DNA of 64,000 nt from Xiamenia xianingshaonis (GTDB lineage Bacteria; Actinomycetota; Coriobacteriia; Coriobacteriales; Eggerthellaceae). Below, piece by piece: positions 54,332 through 62,746 of this stretch. The position numbers were made by a program, and so were the translations under genes. The notes below the pieces were generated by a model. That model had not been told where the DNA came from. It made no database searches and worked only from the letters and a program-made list of their open reading frames with translations. The stretch is taken from positions 2,170,001 through 2,234,000 of the forward strand of contig NZ_CP072829.1 in assembly GCF_017945865.1 (NCBI RefSeq). The letters run 5' to 3'. Each line of letters opens with the position of its first letter. The stretch's first letter is position 1.

Positions 54332-54441
54332 GAGGCTTTACGAGGGGAGTGCCCGACGTCCGCCAGCCTCGCACGCCAAGACCGGCGCCGGGCGTCTTGC
54401 CGGTTCGCCCGCGCTTCCTCGCGCCTTAGGCCCAATGCGTC

Positions 54442-57051
54442 CTAGTATGGCTCGTCAAGGTCGGCGTGGGCGTGGGCGTCGGCGTCAAGGTCGTAAAAGC
54501 GCTGGTCAGCAAAGCGGTCAAGGGCCACAAGCGCTATCATGCCGGCATTGTCGCCGCACGCCGAGAGCGGCGGCATGATCAGCCGCACGCCCAAACGCCC
54601 GCAAAGCTTCTCGTACGCAGCCCGCAGCACGGGGTTCGCCGCCACGCCGCCACCGAGGCAGAACGTGCGGGCGCCCGTCTGCCGCAGCGCCGTTTCCGCC
54701 TTCTTCACCTGCACGTCCACGACCGCCTGCTGGAAGCTCGCGCAGATGTCGGGCACGTTCAGCTCGTGGCCCGCCGCGCGTTCGTTGTTGATGTGCGTCA
54801 CGACCGCCGTCTTCAAGCCGGAAAGCGAAAACCGCAGGTCACCGGAGTGCATCATTGCTCGCGGGAAGGGGATGGCGCTCGCGTCGCCCCGGGCCGCCTC
54901 GCGCGAGATCGCCGGGCCGCCAGGGTATCCCAGCCCGAGCGCCTTGGCGACCTTGTCGAACGCCTCGCCGACCGCGTCGTCGATGGTGGCGCCCAGCGTT
55001 TCGTAGTCGCCCCAGTCTTTCATGTGCACGAGCAGCGTGTTGCCGCCGGACACGAGCGACACCACCGCCGGCGGCGCAAAGTCCGGCGCCCCGATCTTGT
55101 TGGCGTACAGATGGCCTTCCAGATGATGCACGCCAATGAACGGCTTGTCCGCCGCCCACGCCGCGCCTTTCGCGAACGCGACGCCCACCACAAGCGCCCC
55201 CACAAGCCCCGGCGCATACGTCACGGCGACGGCATCAAGATCATGCCAGGTCAGACGCGGAATTGAAAGCGCCTGCGCCGCGCGGTCGAAGCACTCGTCG
55301 CACACGCCGCAGACAGCCTCGATGTGCTTGCGGCTGGCGATTTCGGGGACGACGCCGCCGAAACGCGCATGGAAGTCGATCTGGGACGCCACCACGTCGG
55401 CCGCCAGCTCGCCCGACCCGTCGACAATGGCGGCGGCCGTCTCGTCGCAGGACGACTCGATGGCCAAAATGAGCGGGCGGTGGGATGCAAGGCCGGGATC
55501 ACCGGCGCCGCTTTCGCTTGAAAGCTGCTGGTCATGCGGCAGAACCTGCGTCGCGCGGGCGCCGTTCACGTCAAGCGCCATGCCTGCCACGTCGCGGCTG
55601 GCAACGGGAAGCGGGCCTTCCATGATGAGCGCATCTTCGCCGTCGGAGTAGTAGCGCGGCCGGGTGCCGAGCGCATGCATCCCCAGCGACTCATAGAAGG
55701 CGCGGGCGCCGGCGTTGCCCGCCCGCACTTCAAGCGAGCAAGTGCTTGCGCCCAGGTCGCGGCCGTCGGCGGCAACGCGCGAAAGCAGCTCGCGAGCAAT
55801 GCCGCGGCGGCGGAAGGCGGGATCGACGCCCACCTTGAGGATCTGCACCTGCCCGTCGACGACCCACCCGCCGGCGTATCCCGCCAGCAGCTCGCGGCCG
55901 GCGGGAGCGCCCGCCGAGGTCGGAGCCGCGGCCGAACCGCTTTCTGCCGCGCCGGGCGCTTCCGCCTCAGCCTCGGCGCGGCCGCCGTCTGCTTCTGCCT
56001 CCGCTTCCGCATACGCCGCCCACCAGGTGCGATCGGGCCGGGGCAGCTCGTCGGCCACGAGCGCCTCGTTCCAGGCATCCGACCCCATGACCTGCGATTC
56101 CAGCGCCGCCACGTCCGCCGCGTGTGCCGCGTCGAGCGGCTTGTACGTCAGCCCTGCGGCATCGGCCCGAGCGTTCAGGATGGCCGTGTCATTCATCGTC
56201 GTGCGCCGGTCGCGCCGCAAACCCGCCGCCTCTTCGGCCGCTGCCACATCCTGCACGCCGGTGACCAGGTTTTTCGGGTCGTTCTTCGCCAGACGCACCC
56301 GCTCGTTTTCCTCCGCGTCGGAAAGCCGCGTGTACACCGGCAGCGCGAAGGCCGGGTTGTGCCGCGCCGCGTCGAAGGGATCCGCGTCGCCCGCCCGCCA
56401 CAGCGCCTGCAGCGCCAACAGCAAGCCGCGCCCCGTCGGCGTCCAAACCGCCTGGTCAAGCGCCTGCCCACAGGGAGCAAACAGATCGGCGTACTTGCAC
56501 AGCCCGTCGCCCGCCAGCATCGTCTCGAGCCGCGACCCTTCCTCGCCGCTCAATTCTGCGGCCGCCGCCTGGGCTTTCACCACGCGATCGGCCTCCAGGC
56601 GCTGCGGCCCGGCCTCGCTCACCGCATAACGCACGGGATACACTTCCTTGCGCATGGCGTCGGCCACCACGGCCAGCGGCCCGCGCATGCCCGCGTCCCA
56701 CACGCCCCACGCCACCGCGTCCAAGCTCGACACGCCGACAAGCCCCACGCCCAACGCCGACGCGACGCCTTTCGCCGTGGCCATGGCGATGCGCACGCCC
56801 GTAAACGACCCCGGCCCGCGCCCGACGGCCACGCACGCGATGGATTCGCGCGATATGCCCAGGTCGCGCAGCGTTTTGTCGATGGTGGGCAGCAGCGTGG
56901 TGTTCGATGCCCGCCGCGCCGCCACCTCGACCGACGCCGCCGTCTCGATCGCGCGGTCGCTCGGCCGCAGCACACCCACGCCGATGGCGACGACCTCGTT
57001 GGCCGTGTCGAAAGCAAGCACATAAGCAGGCGTTGACGTGGGAGAACTCAT
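54442..57051 (-). CDS. tsaD: TsaB-RimI-TsaD triple fusion (t6A tRNA modification)
   Basis: About 869 residues. TsaB domain (about 1-280; FDTANE, GRGPGSFTGVRI), a RimI-type GNAT domain (about 286-500; DPAFRRRGIARELL, RAFYESLGM) and TsaD (about 520-869; AIESSCDETAAAI, the metal motif HHLEGHLYA, and GGGVAANP). A low-complexity Ala/Glu stretch lies inside the GNAT domain. TsaB and TsaD make the threonylcarbamoyl-transfer complex that forms t6A at A37 of ANN-decoding tRNAs; RimI acetylates ribosomal S18. The Met at 56196 marks the old RimI start. The domains are usually separate genes. tsaE is just upstream. Confidence 0.93.
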   Translation of the reverse strand: MSSPTSTPAYVLAFDTANEVVAIGVGVLRPSDRAIETAASVEVAARRASNTTLLPTIDKTLRDLGISRESIACVAVGRGPGSFTGVRIAMATAKGVASALGVGLVGVSSLDAVAWGVWDAGMRGPLAVVADAMRKEVYPVRYAVSEAGPQRLEADRVVKAQAAAAELSGEEGSRLETMLAGDGLCKYADLFAPCGQALDQAVWTPTGRGLLLALQALWRAGDADPFDAARHNPAFALPVYTRLSDAEENERVRLAKNDPKNLVTGVQDVAAAEEAAGLRRDRRTTMNDTAILNARADAAGLTYKPLDAAHAADVAALESQVMGSDAWNEALVADELPRPDRTWWAAYAEAEAEADGGRAEAEAEAPGAAESGSAAAPTSAGAPAGRELLAGYAGGWVVDGQVQILKVGVDPAFRRRGIARELLSRVAADGRDLGASTCSLEVRAGNAGARAFYESLGMHALGTRPRYYSDGEDALIMEGPLPVASRDVAGMALDVNGARATQVLPHDQQLSSESGAGDPGLASHRPLILAIESSCDETAAAIVDGSGELAADVVASQIDFHARFGGVVPEIASRKHIEAVCGVCDECFDRAAQALSIPRLTWHDLDAVAVTYAPGLVGALVVGVAFAKGAAWAADKPFIGVHHLEGHLYANKIGAPDFAPPAVVSLVSGGNTLLVHMKDWGDYETLGATIDDAVGEAFDKVAKALGLGYPGGPAISREAARGDASAIPFPRAMMHSGDLRFSLSGLKTAVVTHINNERAAGHELNVPDICASFQQAVVDVQVKKAETALRQTGARTFCLGGGVAANPVLRAAYEKLCGRLGVRLIMPPLSACGDNAGMIALVALDRFADQRFYDLDADAHAHADLDEPY

Positions 57052-57226
57052 ACAAACTCGATTCTTTTGCACACTCGTGGACAGTTACAGCTTGGAAATG
57101 CACACAAAGCGCGGCGCGACCTCACAACCTCTGAAGTAAGCCGCACCTCGCAGAAAAAGCGCTGGTCAATGCCGTTTTGCCTCATCAGTGCAAAGTTGAC
57201 GGAATTAATCAGCGTTTTCCGAACGG

Positions 57227-57754
57227 TCACGACAGCGCGGCCAGGCCTCCGGCGTGGCCCGACAACCGATCGCCCCACGCACGCGCAAGCGCTTCGCCGC
57301 GCTCGCCGATGCCGCACACGTCCAGCACGCGCGAGGCGTCCGGGGCGACCGAAATGGCAACCTCCAAGCGCTCATCAGGCATTTCTTCGGGAAACTTCTC
57401 ACTCCACTCGACAAGCGTCGCGCCGTCGCCTTCGACCGTCTCAAAAAAGCCGACGTCTTCCAATTCGGACGCATCGTCCAAGCGATACAGGTCGAAGTGG
57501 TACAGCGGCAGCCGGCCGTCGTGGTATTCCAGCAGAATGTTGAACGTGGGGCTCGTCACCGGCGCACCGATGCCAAGACCCGCCGCAACCCCTTGCGTGA
57601 ACTGGGTTTTTCCCGCGCCGAGATCACCCGAGAACGTCACGACGTCGCCAGCGCACAGCAGGGGAGCCAGCGCCGCCGCCGCGTCTTTCGTTGCCTGGGC
57701 GTCGGGCGAAACCAGCCGCCAGCCGCCCTGTTCAGAATGTTCCAAAATATCCAT
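57227..57754 (-). CDS. tsaE: TsaE, t6A complex ATPase
   Basis: About 175 residues, from ATG 57754; the ATG at 57769 lies five codons upstream. The P-loop is GDLGAGKT (about 45-52). The family signature VTSPTFNILLEY and the YHFDLYRL block follow. It regulates and powers the TsaB-TsaD complex, which is fused in the next gene. The gap of 175 bases to that gene contains no strong terminator, so one transcript is likely. Confidence 0.92.
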   Translation of the reverse strand: MDILEHSEQGGWRLVSPDAQATKDAAAALAPLLCAGDVVTFSGDLGAGKTQFTQGVAAGLGIGAPVTSPTFNILLEYHDGRLPLYHFDLYRLDDASELEDVGFFETVEGDGATLVEWSEKFPEEMPDERLEVAISVAPDASRVLDVCGIGERGEALARAWGDRLSGHAGGLAALS

Positions 57755-57856
57755 GCCGGCATTGTACACCAGCTGCGCAGTCCGCCCGTCGGCAGACGCA
57801 GAGCCGTCTTTTTATCCAAAGCCGCAAACCGATCCAGGCTGTCCCTGCACCAATCG

Positions 57857-57905
57857 TGTAACAGATTCTTACAGGTTTTCGTAAAATCTGTAAGAATCTG
57901 TTACA
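57857..57905. promoter_or_regulatory. paired palindromic operators before the DUF4143 gene
   Basis: An 18-bp perfect inverted repeat (57857-57874 and 57888-57905). Each arm is itself a TGTAA-N7-TTACA site (centres about 57865 and 57897, 32 bases or three helical turns apart). This suits cooperative repressor binding at the promoter of the gene at 57966. Confidence 0.7.
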
Positions 57906-57965
57906 GTATAGGCAAGCTCCCAAAGAATGCCGCATTTTTACAACACTATCCAAGAAGGGCGAAGC

Positions 57966-59333
57966 ATGGCAACCAATTCCACAATCCGCTTGCTTCTGGA
58001 AGACTTCCATCGTTCCGTGCTGCCGACGATCGCCCGCGAACTCGTCCCCCGAGACCTGTCGCTCGGCAGCATTCCCCGGCCAAAAATCGGAAGCACGGCC
58101 AAGGTCATCGTAGGCATGCGCCGATCAGGCAAAACGTTTCGACTGTACCAAGAAATGCTGCGGCTTTTGGACAACGGCGTGGCGCCCGAAAACATCTGCT
58201 ACCTCAATTTCGACGACGACCGTCTCAGGCCGTATAACGATGCAAGCATTTCCCAGGCCATTGAGGTCTTCTACGAACTGCACCCCCAGTCACGATCAGA
58301 CGGCGCATACCTTTTCTTCGACGAGATTCAGGAAGTTCCGAACTGGGGCATCGTCGCGCGGCGCATTCTCGACACGGAAAAAGTGGCGCTGTACGTCACC
58401 GGATCGTCCTCGAAGCTCCTTTCCGAAGACGTGACAACCGAATTCCGCGGACGCTCGGTCGCCTACGAGCTGCTGCCTTACAGTTTTCGAGAATTCCTTC
58501 GCGCCCGCGATCTGGAACCCTCCGAACGCGACCTTTACGACAAGGAATGCGTCTCTGCCGTAAAGAACGCCTTCGGCCGGTATCTGAAATGCGGCGGCTT
58601 TCCAGCCGTGCAAGACATGGACGACCCGGAACGGATCCAAGCGCTGCAGGGATACGCCCAGCTCACGGTAGCACGAGACATCGTTGAACGAAACGGTTTC
58701 AGCAACGCCGCTTACGCACGGAACCTCGCGCGTGCGGCCATCACGTCAAGCGCACGCGACGTTTCCATCAGCCGGCTCGACAACAAAGGTCGCTCAAGCG
58801 GCTATTCCCCTGGTCGAGCCAAAATCGTCGAGATGCTCGACGCCTTCGAAGACGCCCATCTGGTGTACCAAGCATATGACTTCTCTTATTCGGCGCAGAA
58901 GGTCCGCCTTGGCGGCATGAAGCTGTATGCGGCTGATCCCGGCCTTTATTGGGCGAGCATCCCCGCCGCCGACGAGGGACATACGTTTTCGCTTGAAACC
59001 GCCGTTTACCTGGAGCTTCGCCGCCGAAGAACAGCGGGCAGGCTTGGCGACATCGCAATGCTCAAGCTGGCTTCTGGCCGAGAAGTCGACTTCGTCGAAG
59101 GGGACGCCTCAATAGAATCGGCCACGCGGCTTGTGCAGGCAAGTTGGTCGACGGAAAGCGAAAAAACCCGAGAACGCGAGATCAGAGCGCTGCGAGAAGC
59201 ACTCGAGCGATTCCCTTCCGCCCAAGCAACGATTGTTGCGGTCGACGAAGAGGACAACGTCGAAACGCCGGAAGGGGGCATCGCCATCGTGCCTGCTTGG
59301 AAATGGTTCCTGGAGGCCCCAGGCAACAACTAA
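57966..59333 (+). CDS. AAA_14/DUF4143 ATPase
   Basis: About 455 residues; AAGGG precedes the ATG. A P-loop VGMRRSGKT (about 48-56), Walker B YLFFDEIQEVPNW, sensor YVTGSSSKLL, and a C-terminal DUF4143 domain (about 220-420; EVDFVEG is the nuclease-like ExDF box). DUF4143 proteins are common, of uncertain role, and are often found with toxin-antitoxin or defence loci. Operators in front indicate regulation. It is a single gene. Confidence 0.88.
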   Translation: MATNSTIRLLLEDFHRSVLPTIARELVPRDLSLGSIPRPKIGSTAKVIVGMRRSGKTFRLYQEMLRLLDNGVAPENICYLNFDDDRLRPYNDASISQAIEVFYELHPQSRSDGAYLFFDEIQEVPNWGIVARRILDTEKVALYVTGSSSKLLSEDVTTEFRGRSVAYELLPYSFREFLRARDLEPSERDLYDKECVSAVKNAFGRYLKCGGFPAVQDMDDPERIQALQGYAQLTVARDIVERNGFSNAAYARNLARAAITSSARDVSISRLDNKGRSSGYSPGRAKIVEMLDAFEDAHLVYQAYDFSYSAQKVRLGGMKLYAADPGLYWASIPAADEGHTFSLETAVYLELRRRRTAGRLGDIAMLKLASGREVDFVEGDASIESATRLVQASWSTESEKTREREIRALREALERFPSAQATIVAVDEEDNVETPEGGIAIVPAWKWFLEAPGNN

Positions 59334-59481
59334 GGCAGGGAACATGGGGCGCAGCCAAACGCACGCTCCTATTCGAAACCTTCGGCCGTTTGAGCGGGTT
59401 TAGGACGTGGGGGCTGTGACAGCTGCCGCCGAGCCGAGCGCGGGGCGGATTCGGCTTGGCGGGACACTTCAAAACCTTCGG

Positions 59482-60750
59482 CTAGTCGTTCGCGCTCTCC
59501 TGCGGCCAGTAGTCCTTCGCGAAGTCCGGGTTTGCCATCGTGGCCACGAACACGAGCGCGTCCGTTTCGCGGGCGATGCGCATTTCCTCGTCGGTGGTGA
59601 CCACGCAGATCTTGATGGGCGAGTCGTCGATCGACACGACGCGGTTGATGCCAATATCGCCGATGACCTGGTTTTTCTCTTTGTCCAGAATCATGCCCAT
59701 GTGCGCGAGGCCCGCAAAGATGCGCTCGCGCAGCTCGGCCGAGTTCTCGCCGATGCCAGCTGTCATCACCACGGCGTCGGTGCGCGTCATCACCGCGTAG
59801 TACGACCCGATCTTCTTCTGAATGCGGTAAATATACATCTCAACTGCCAGTTGAGCATTCTCGTCGCCGTCGCTGGCCGCCTGCAGAATGTCGCGCATGT
59901 CGCTCGAAAAGCCCGCAATGCCGAGCATGCCCGATTCCTTGTTGAGGATGCGGTCCATCTCGTCGTAGTCCACGTTGTCGCGGCGCATGATGTAGGACAC
60001 GATGGCCGGGTCGATGGTGCCCGAACGCGTGCCCATCATGACGCCCGCCAGCGGCGTGAAGCCCATGGACGTATCGATGGACTTGCCGTGGTTGACTGCG
60101 GTGATAGACGCGCCGTTGCCCAAATGACAGGTGATAAGCCCCAGGTCAGAAAGCGGGCGGTCGAGCAGGTTCGCCGCCTGCTGCGCCGCATAGCGATGCG
60201 ACGTGCCGTGAGCCCCGTAGCGGCGGATGTGGTAGTCCTTGTAGTAGCGCATGGGGATGGGATACATGTACGCCTTGGGCGGCATGGTGGCGTGAAACGC
60301 CGTGTCGAACACGGCCACCTGCGGCGTGTGCGGCAGCATTTCGTGCATCATCAGAATGCACTCGTCCGCCGCAGGGTTGTGCAGCGGGGCCAGCTCTTCG
60401 CACTTCTTCAGGTCGCCGATGTTGTTCTGGTCGATGATGACCGACGAGCTGAAGTACTCGCCACCTGCGACGATACGGTTGCCGATGGCTTCGATGTCCT
60501 TCAGGCCCCTGATGGGCGAGTCGGGTTCGGCCACCAAGATGTCCAGCAGCTTCGCCAAGCACTGCGCAACGGTGAGGTTGGTCATGGAGAAGCGCTGCTT
60601 GGAGAAGTCGGGCGAAAACGACACCGACATGGTGGCCTCTTCGGTGCCGACGCGCTCGGCCAGGCTCTTCATGAGGCAGATCTTGCCGTCGGTTTCGATG
60701 AGCTGGCATTTGAGCGACGAACTTCCGGCATTGACGACAAGAACGAGCAT
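59482..60750 (-). CDS. ackA: acetate kinase
   Basis: About 422 residues, from ATG 60750. Signature MLVLVVNAGSSSLKCQL at the start, the HLGNGAS phosphate motif, FDTAFH and GIGENS are all present. The usual HGG motif reads AGGEYF, a variant also seen in lactobacilli. It makes ATP and acetate from acetyl phosphate. The phosphotransacetylase gene is not adjacent. A hairpin terminator lies between this gene and the next one upstream. Confidence 0.95.
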   Translation of the reverse strand: MLVLVVNAGSSSLKCQLIETDGKICLMKSLAERVGTEEATMSVSFSPDFSKQRFSMTNLTVAQCLAKLLDILVAEPDSPIRGLKDIEAIGNRIVAGGEYFSSSVIIDQNNIGDLKKCEELAPLHNPAADECILMMHEMLPHTPQVAVFDTAFHATMPPKAYMYPIPMRYYKDYHIRRYGAHGTSHRYAAQQAANLLDRPLSDLGLITCHLGNGASITAVNHGKSIDTSMGFTPLAGVMMGTRSGTIDPAIVSYIMRRDNVDYDEMDRILNKESGMLGIAGFSSDMRDILQAASDGDENAQLAVEMYIYRIQKKIGSYYAVMTRTDAVVMTAGIGENSAELRERIFAGLAHMGMILDKEKNQVIGDIGINRVVSIDDSPIKICVVTTDEEMRIARETDALVFVATMANPDFAKDYWPQESAND

Positions 60751-60802
60751 AGCGGTCACCTTTCAAATGACATGAGCAGGAACTACAAGTTATTAAGCAT
60801 AT

Positions 60803-60833
60803 CACGGCCCAAGAAACGGTTTTTTGGGCCGTG
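60803..60833 (-). terminator. hairpin terminator after the HemN-like gene
   Basis: CACGGCCCAA pairs with TTGGGCCGTG around an 11-base loop. T-rich loop and no long T-run after it. It separates the radical SAM gene from ackA. Confidence 0.6.
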
Positions 60834-60938
60834 GGCGTTATGGCCTGATTGGCGCAAACGAAGCCGCCACAGGCGCCGTCCTGTGGATTCAGGGCAGGCG
60901 GCAAACCTTGGGCCTTCGCCGGAACGGCATGAACGGCG

Positions 60939-62315
60939 CTAGTTCCCCGCTCCGAAGATCAGCTCGCGCTCGTCGCCGGTCAGGGCGGCGCGGGCCTGAT
61001 CGCGCAGGTTGTTCACGCCGATGAAGAACTGCCGCATCATGACCACCATCAGGTAGCGGCCCTTTGCGGTGAGCGTCAGCTCTTCGTCGTTGTTCGTCGC
61101 AAACGCCCCGACCGAGGCCATGAACGCCATCTCTGCGGGGAGCCCGCGTTCCACAGAGCAGCCGAAATCGCGCTTGAACTGGCGTTTGTCCAGCCGCAAC
61201 CCGAACAGCTGCATCATGAAGCGGTACCGCATGCGTTGCTTCTTCGAAAACGTGGTCTTGCCCATGATCGACATGGATCCCCGCTCGATGGCCGCGTTGT
61301 AGTCGACGACCGAGAACGTGTTCACGTACAGGCTGCTGCCGAGATACGTGATGCCGCCGCTGCCGATGGCCGGGTATTCCTCGTAATCGACCACGTATTC
61401 GTCGATCATGCCGCGGTCCTCCGCCACGGCGGCTGCAGCAGGCGTCGGATGCACGTCGCGACGGTTGAACGTCCACGCGCTGCCGTGCTCGAACAGGCCC
61501 GTTTCGCCCTGGGCGCCCGGCGTCTTCGGCGCCACGCCCGGCAGCTCGTCCGTCAGCAGTTCGCAGATGATCTCGTAGAACTTCTGTTCCCGTACGTAGT
61601 CCACTTTCCCAACCGTTTGCGCCAGCGACCGCTCGACGCTCGGAGAGGCCATCAGCGGGTAGAACGTCGTTTGGCTCGCGTTCGACTCGATGACCTTCTC
61701 GATGTCGCGGATGAGAATGTCCTCCGTCTGAGCTGGGAAATTGAAGATCATGTCAGCGTTCATCGACACGAAGTACGGGCTGGCGTCCTGGATGCGGGCC
61801 AGAATTTCCTCGCCGCTGCCGTACTTTTCGTAGCGGTCCATCTGTTTGAGCAGCCCGTCGTCGAACGACTGCACGCCCACCGACAAGCGCTGCACGCGCC
61901 CCTGCAGCTTGTCCAGGTAGCTCGGGATCAGGTGGTTCGGGTTCGTCTCGCTCGACACTTCCCGGATAGAGAACGTTTCGCGGGCCAGATCGATCGTGTC
62001 GCACAGCTCGTCAAGCAAGATGGTCGGCGTGCCGCCGCCGATGTAGACGCTGTCGAAGTCGTAGCCCAAATCCTTCAGCATGAGCATTTCTTTGCGCATG
62101 TTGGCGAAGTACGGGCGAGCGCGGTCCTCCGCGAAGGGGAAGCGGTTGAACGAGCAATACGGGCACAGCCGCTCGCAGAACGGCACGTGCATGTACAACA
62201 TATAGCGCTGACCTGGGACGGGAGCCGGCACGCGCGTCTCGGTGGTCGGATCGAGCTTCAGGTACTGGTTCGTGCATTCGCGGACGATGCTCGACAGCAA
62301 GCGTTCAGAAAACAT
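60939..62315 (-). CDS. HemN-family radical SAM protein
   Basis: About 458 residues from ATG 62315; the reading to 62375 adds an unsupported leader. The iron-sulfur motif is CERLCPYC (about 52-59), followed by a glycine-rich motif YIGGGTPT and the family phrase LSVGVQSFDD. The C-terminal half has the HemN_C-like winged part. It resembles coproporphyrinogen III oxidase relatives (HemZ/HutW type). Without the neighbouring heme genes the exact substrate cannot be given. Confidence 0.85.
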   Translation of the reverse strand: MFSERLLSSIVRECTNQYLKLDPTTETRVPAPVPGQRYMLYMHVPFCERLCPYCSFNRFPFAEDRARPYFANMRKEMLMLKDLGYDFDSVYIGGGTPTILLDELCDTIDLARETFSIREVSSETNPNHLIPSYLDKLQGRVQRLSVGVQSFDDGLLKQMDRYEKYGSGEEILARIQDASPYFVSMNADMIFNFPAQTEDILIRDIEKVIESNASQTTFYPLMASPSVERSLAQTVGKVDYVREQKFYEIICELLTDELPGVAPKTPGAQGETGLFEHGSAWTFNRRDVHPTPAAAAVAEDRGMIDEYVVDYEEYPAIGSGGITYLGSSLYVNTFSVVDYNAAIERGSMSIMGKTTFSKKQRMRYRFMMQLFGLRLDKRQFKRDFGCSVERGLPAEMAFMASVGAFATNNDEELTLTAKGRYLMVVMMRQFFIGVNNLRDQARAALTGDERELIFGAGN

Positions 62316-62434
62316 GGGCGCGGTCTCCTTCGACGGCGGCGAAATACAAGCGTTCTCATCAGCATACGCCAACAACCCGCCCCCGTCGCCCGGATTTCGC
62401 GGGACGGCCGCAGACAGGCGGCCTGGAAAACGAC

Positions 62435-62605
62435 CTAGGAGCGACGAGAACGATGGTATTTGCGCTGAGGCGTCAGAACGAGGGAAGGCGCATCCGTGCG
62501 AAGCTCCATTTTGTCGCCAATCGACAGCCCAAGCGCCTCACAGACGCTCTTCGGGATAAGAATCCCCTGGCTGTTGCCCCATTTTGCAAGCGTTACGACC
62601 GGCAT
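62435..62605 (-). CDS. AbrB/MazE-type DNA-binding protein
   Basis: A 56-residue SpoVT/AbrB-like swapped-hairpin protein: VVTLAKWGNSQGILIPKSVCEALGL is the classical MazE/AbrB pattern, followed by IGDKMELR and a basic tail. GGGGTGA lies near the ATG. No MazF-like toxin is adjacent, so it is a solitary antitoxin relic or a small regulator. It lies between purD and the HemN-like gene on the same strand, and is too short for common ORF cut-offs. Confidence 0.85.
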   Translation of the reverse strand: MPVVTLAKWGNSQGILIPKSVCEALGLSIGDKMELRTDAPSLVLTPQRKYHRSRRS

Positions 62606-62672
62606 GATCACCCCGATCTCCCCGTTTATACCTACGGCTAACCATAGCGTGTTCCGTGCGGGGCATCAAGAG

Positions 62673-62708
62673 AAAAAGCCCAGCTCCTTTGCGGGGATGC
62701 CGGGCTTT
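62673..62708 (-). terminator. rho-independent terminator of purD
   Basis: AAAGCCCAGC pairs with GCCGGGCTTT (one mismatch); on the minus strand five T follow. It lies just after the purD stop and before the AbrB-like gene. Confidence 0.85.
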
Positions 62709-62746
62709 GGCGTTGTTGGCGGAAGCCGTTCGAGCGCGGAAGCTGG

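Noticed and set aside
55534-57036. 500-codon plus-strand ORF opposite the t6A fusion
   Set aside because: His/Arg-rich shadow frame; the opposite strand has intact TsaB and RimI motifs.
59407-60942. 511-codon plus-strand ORF opposite acetate kinase
   Set aside because: The minus-strand protein is clearly AckA; this frame shows only shadow composition.
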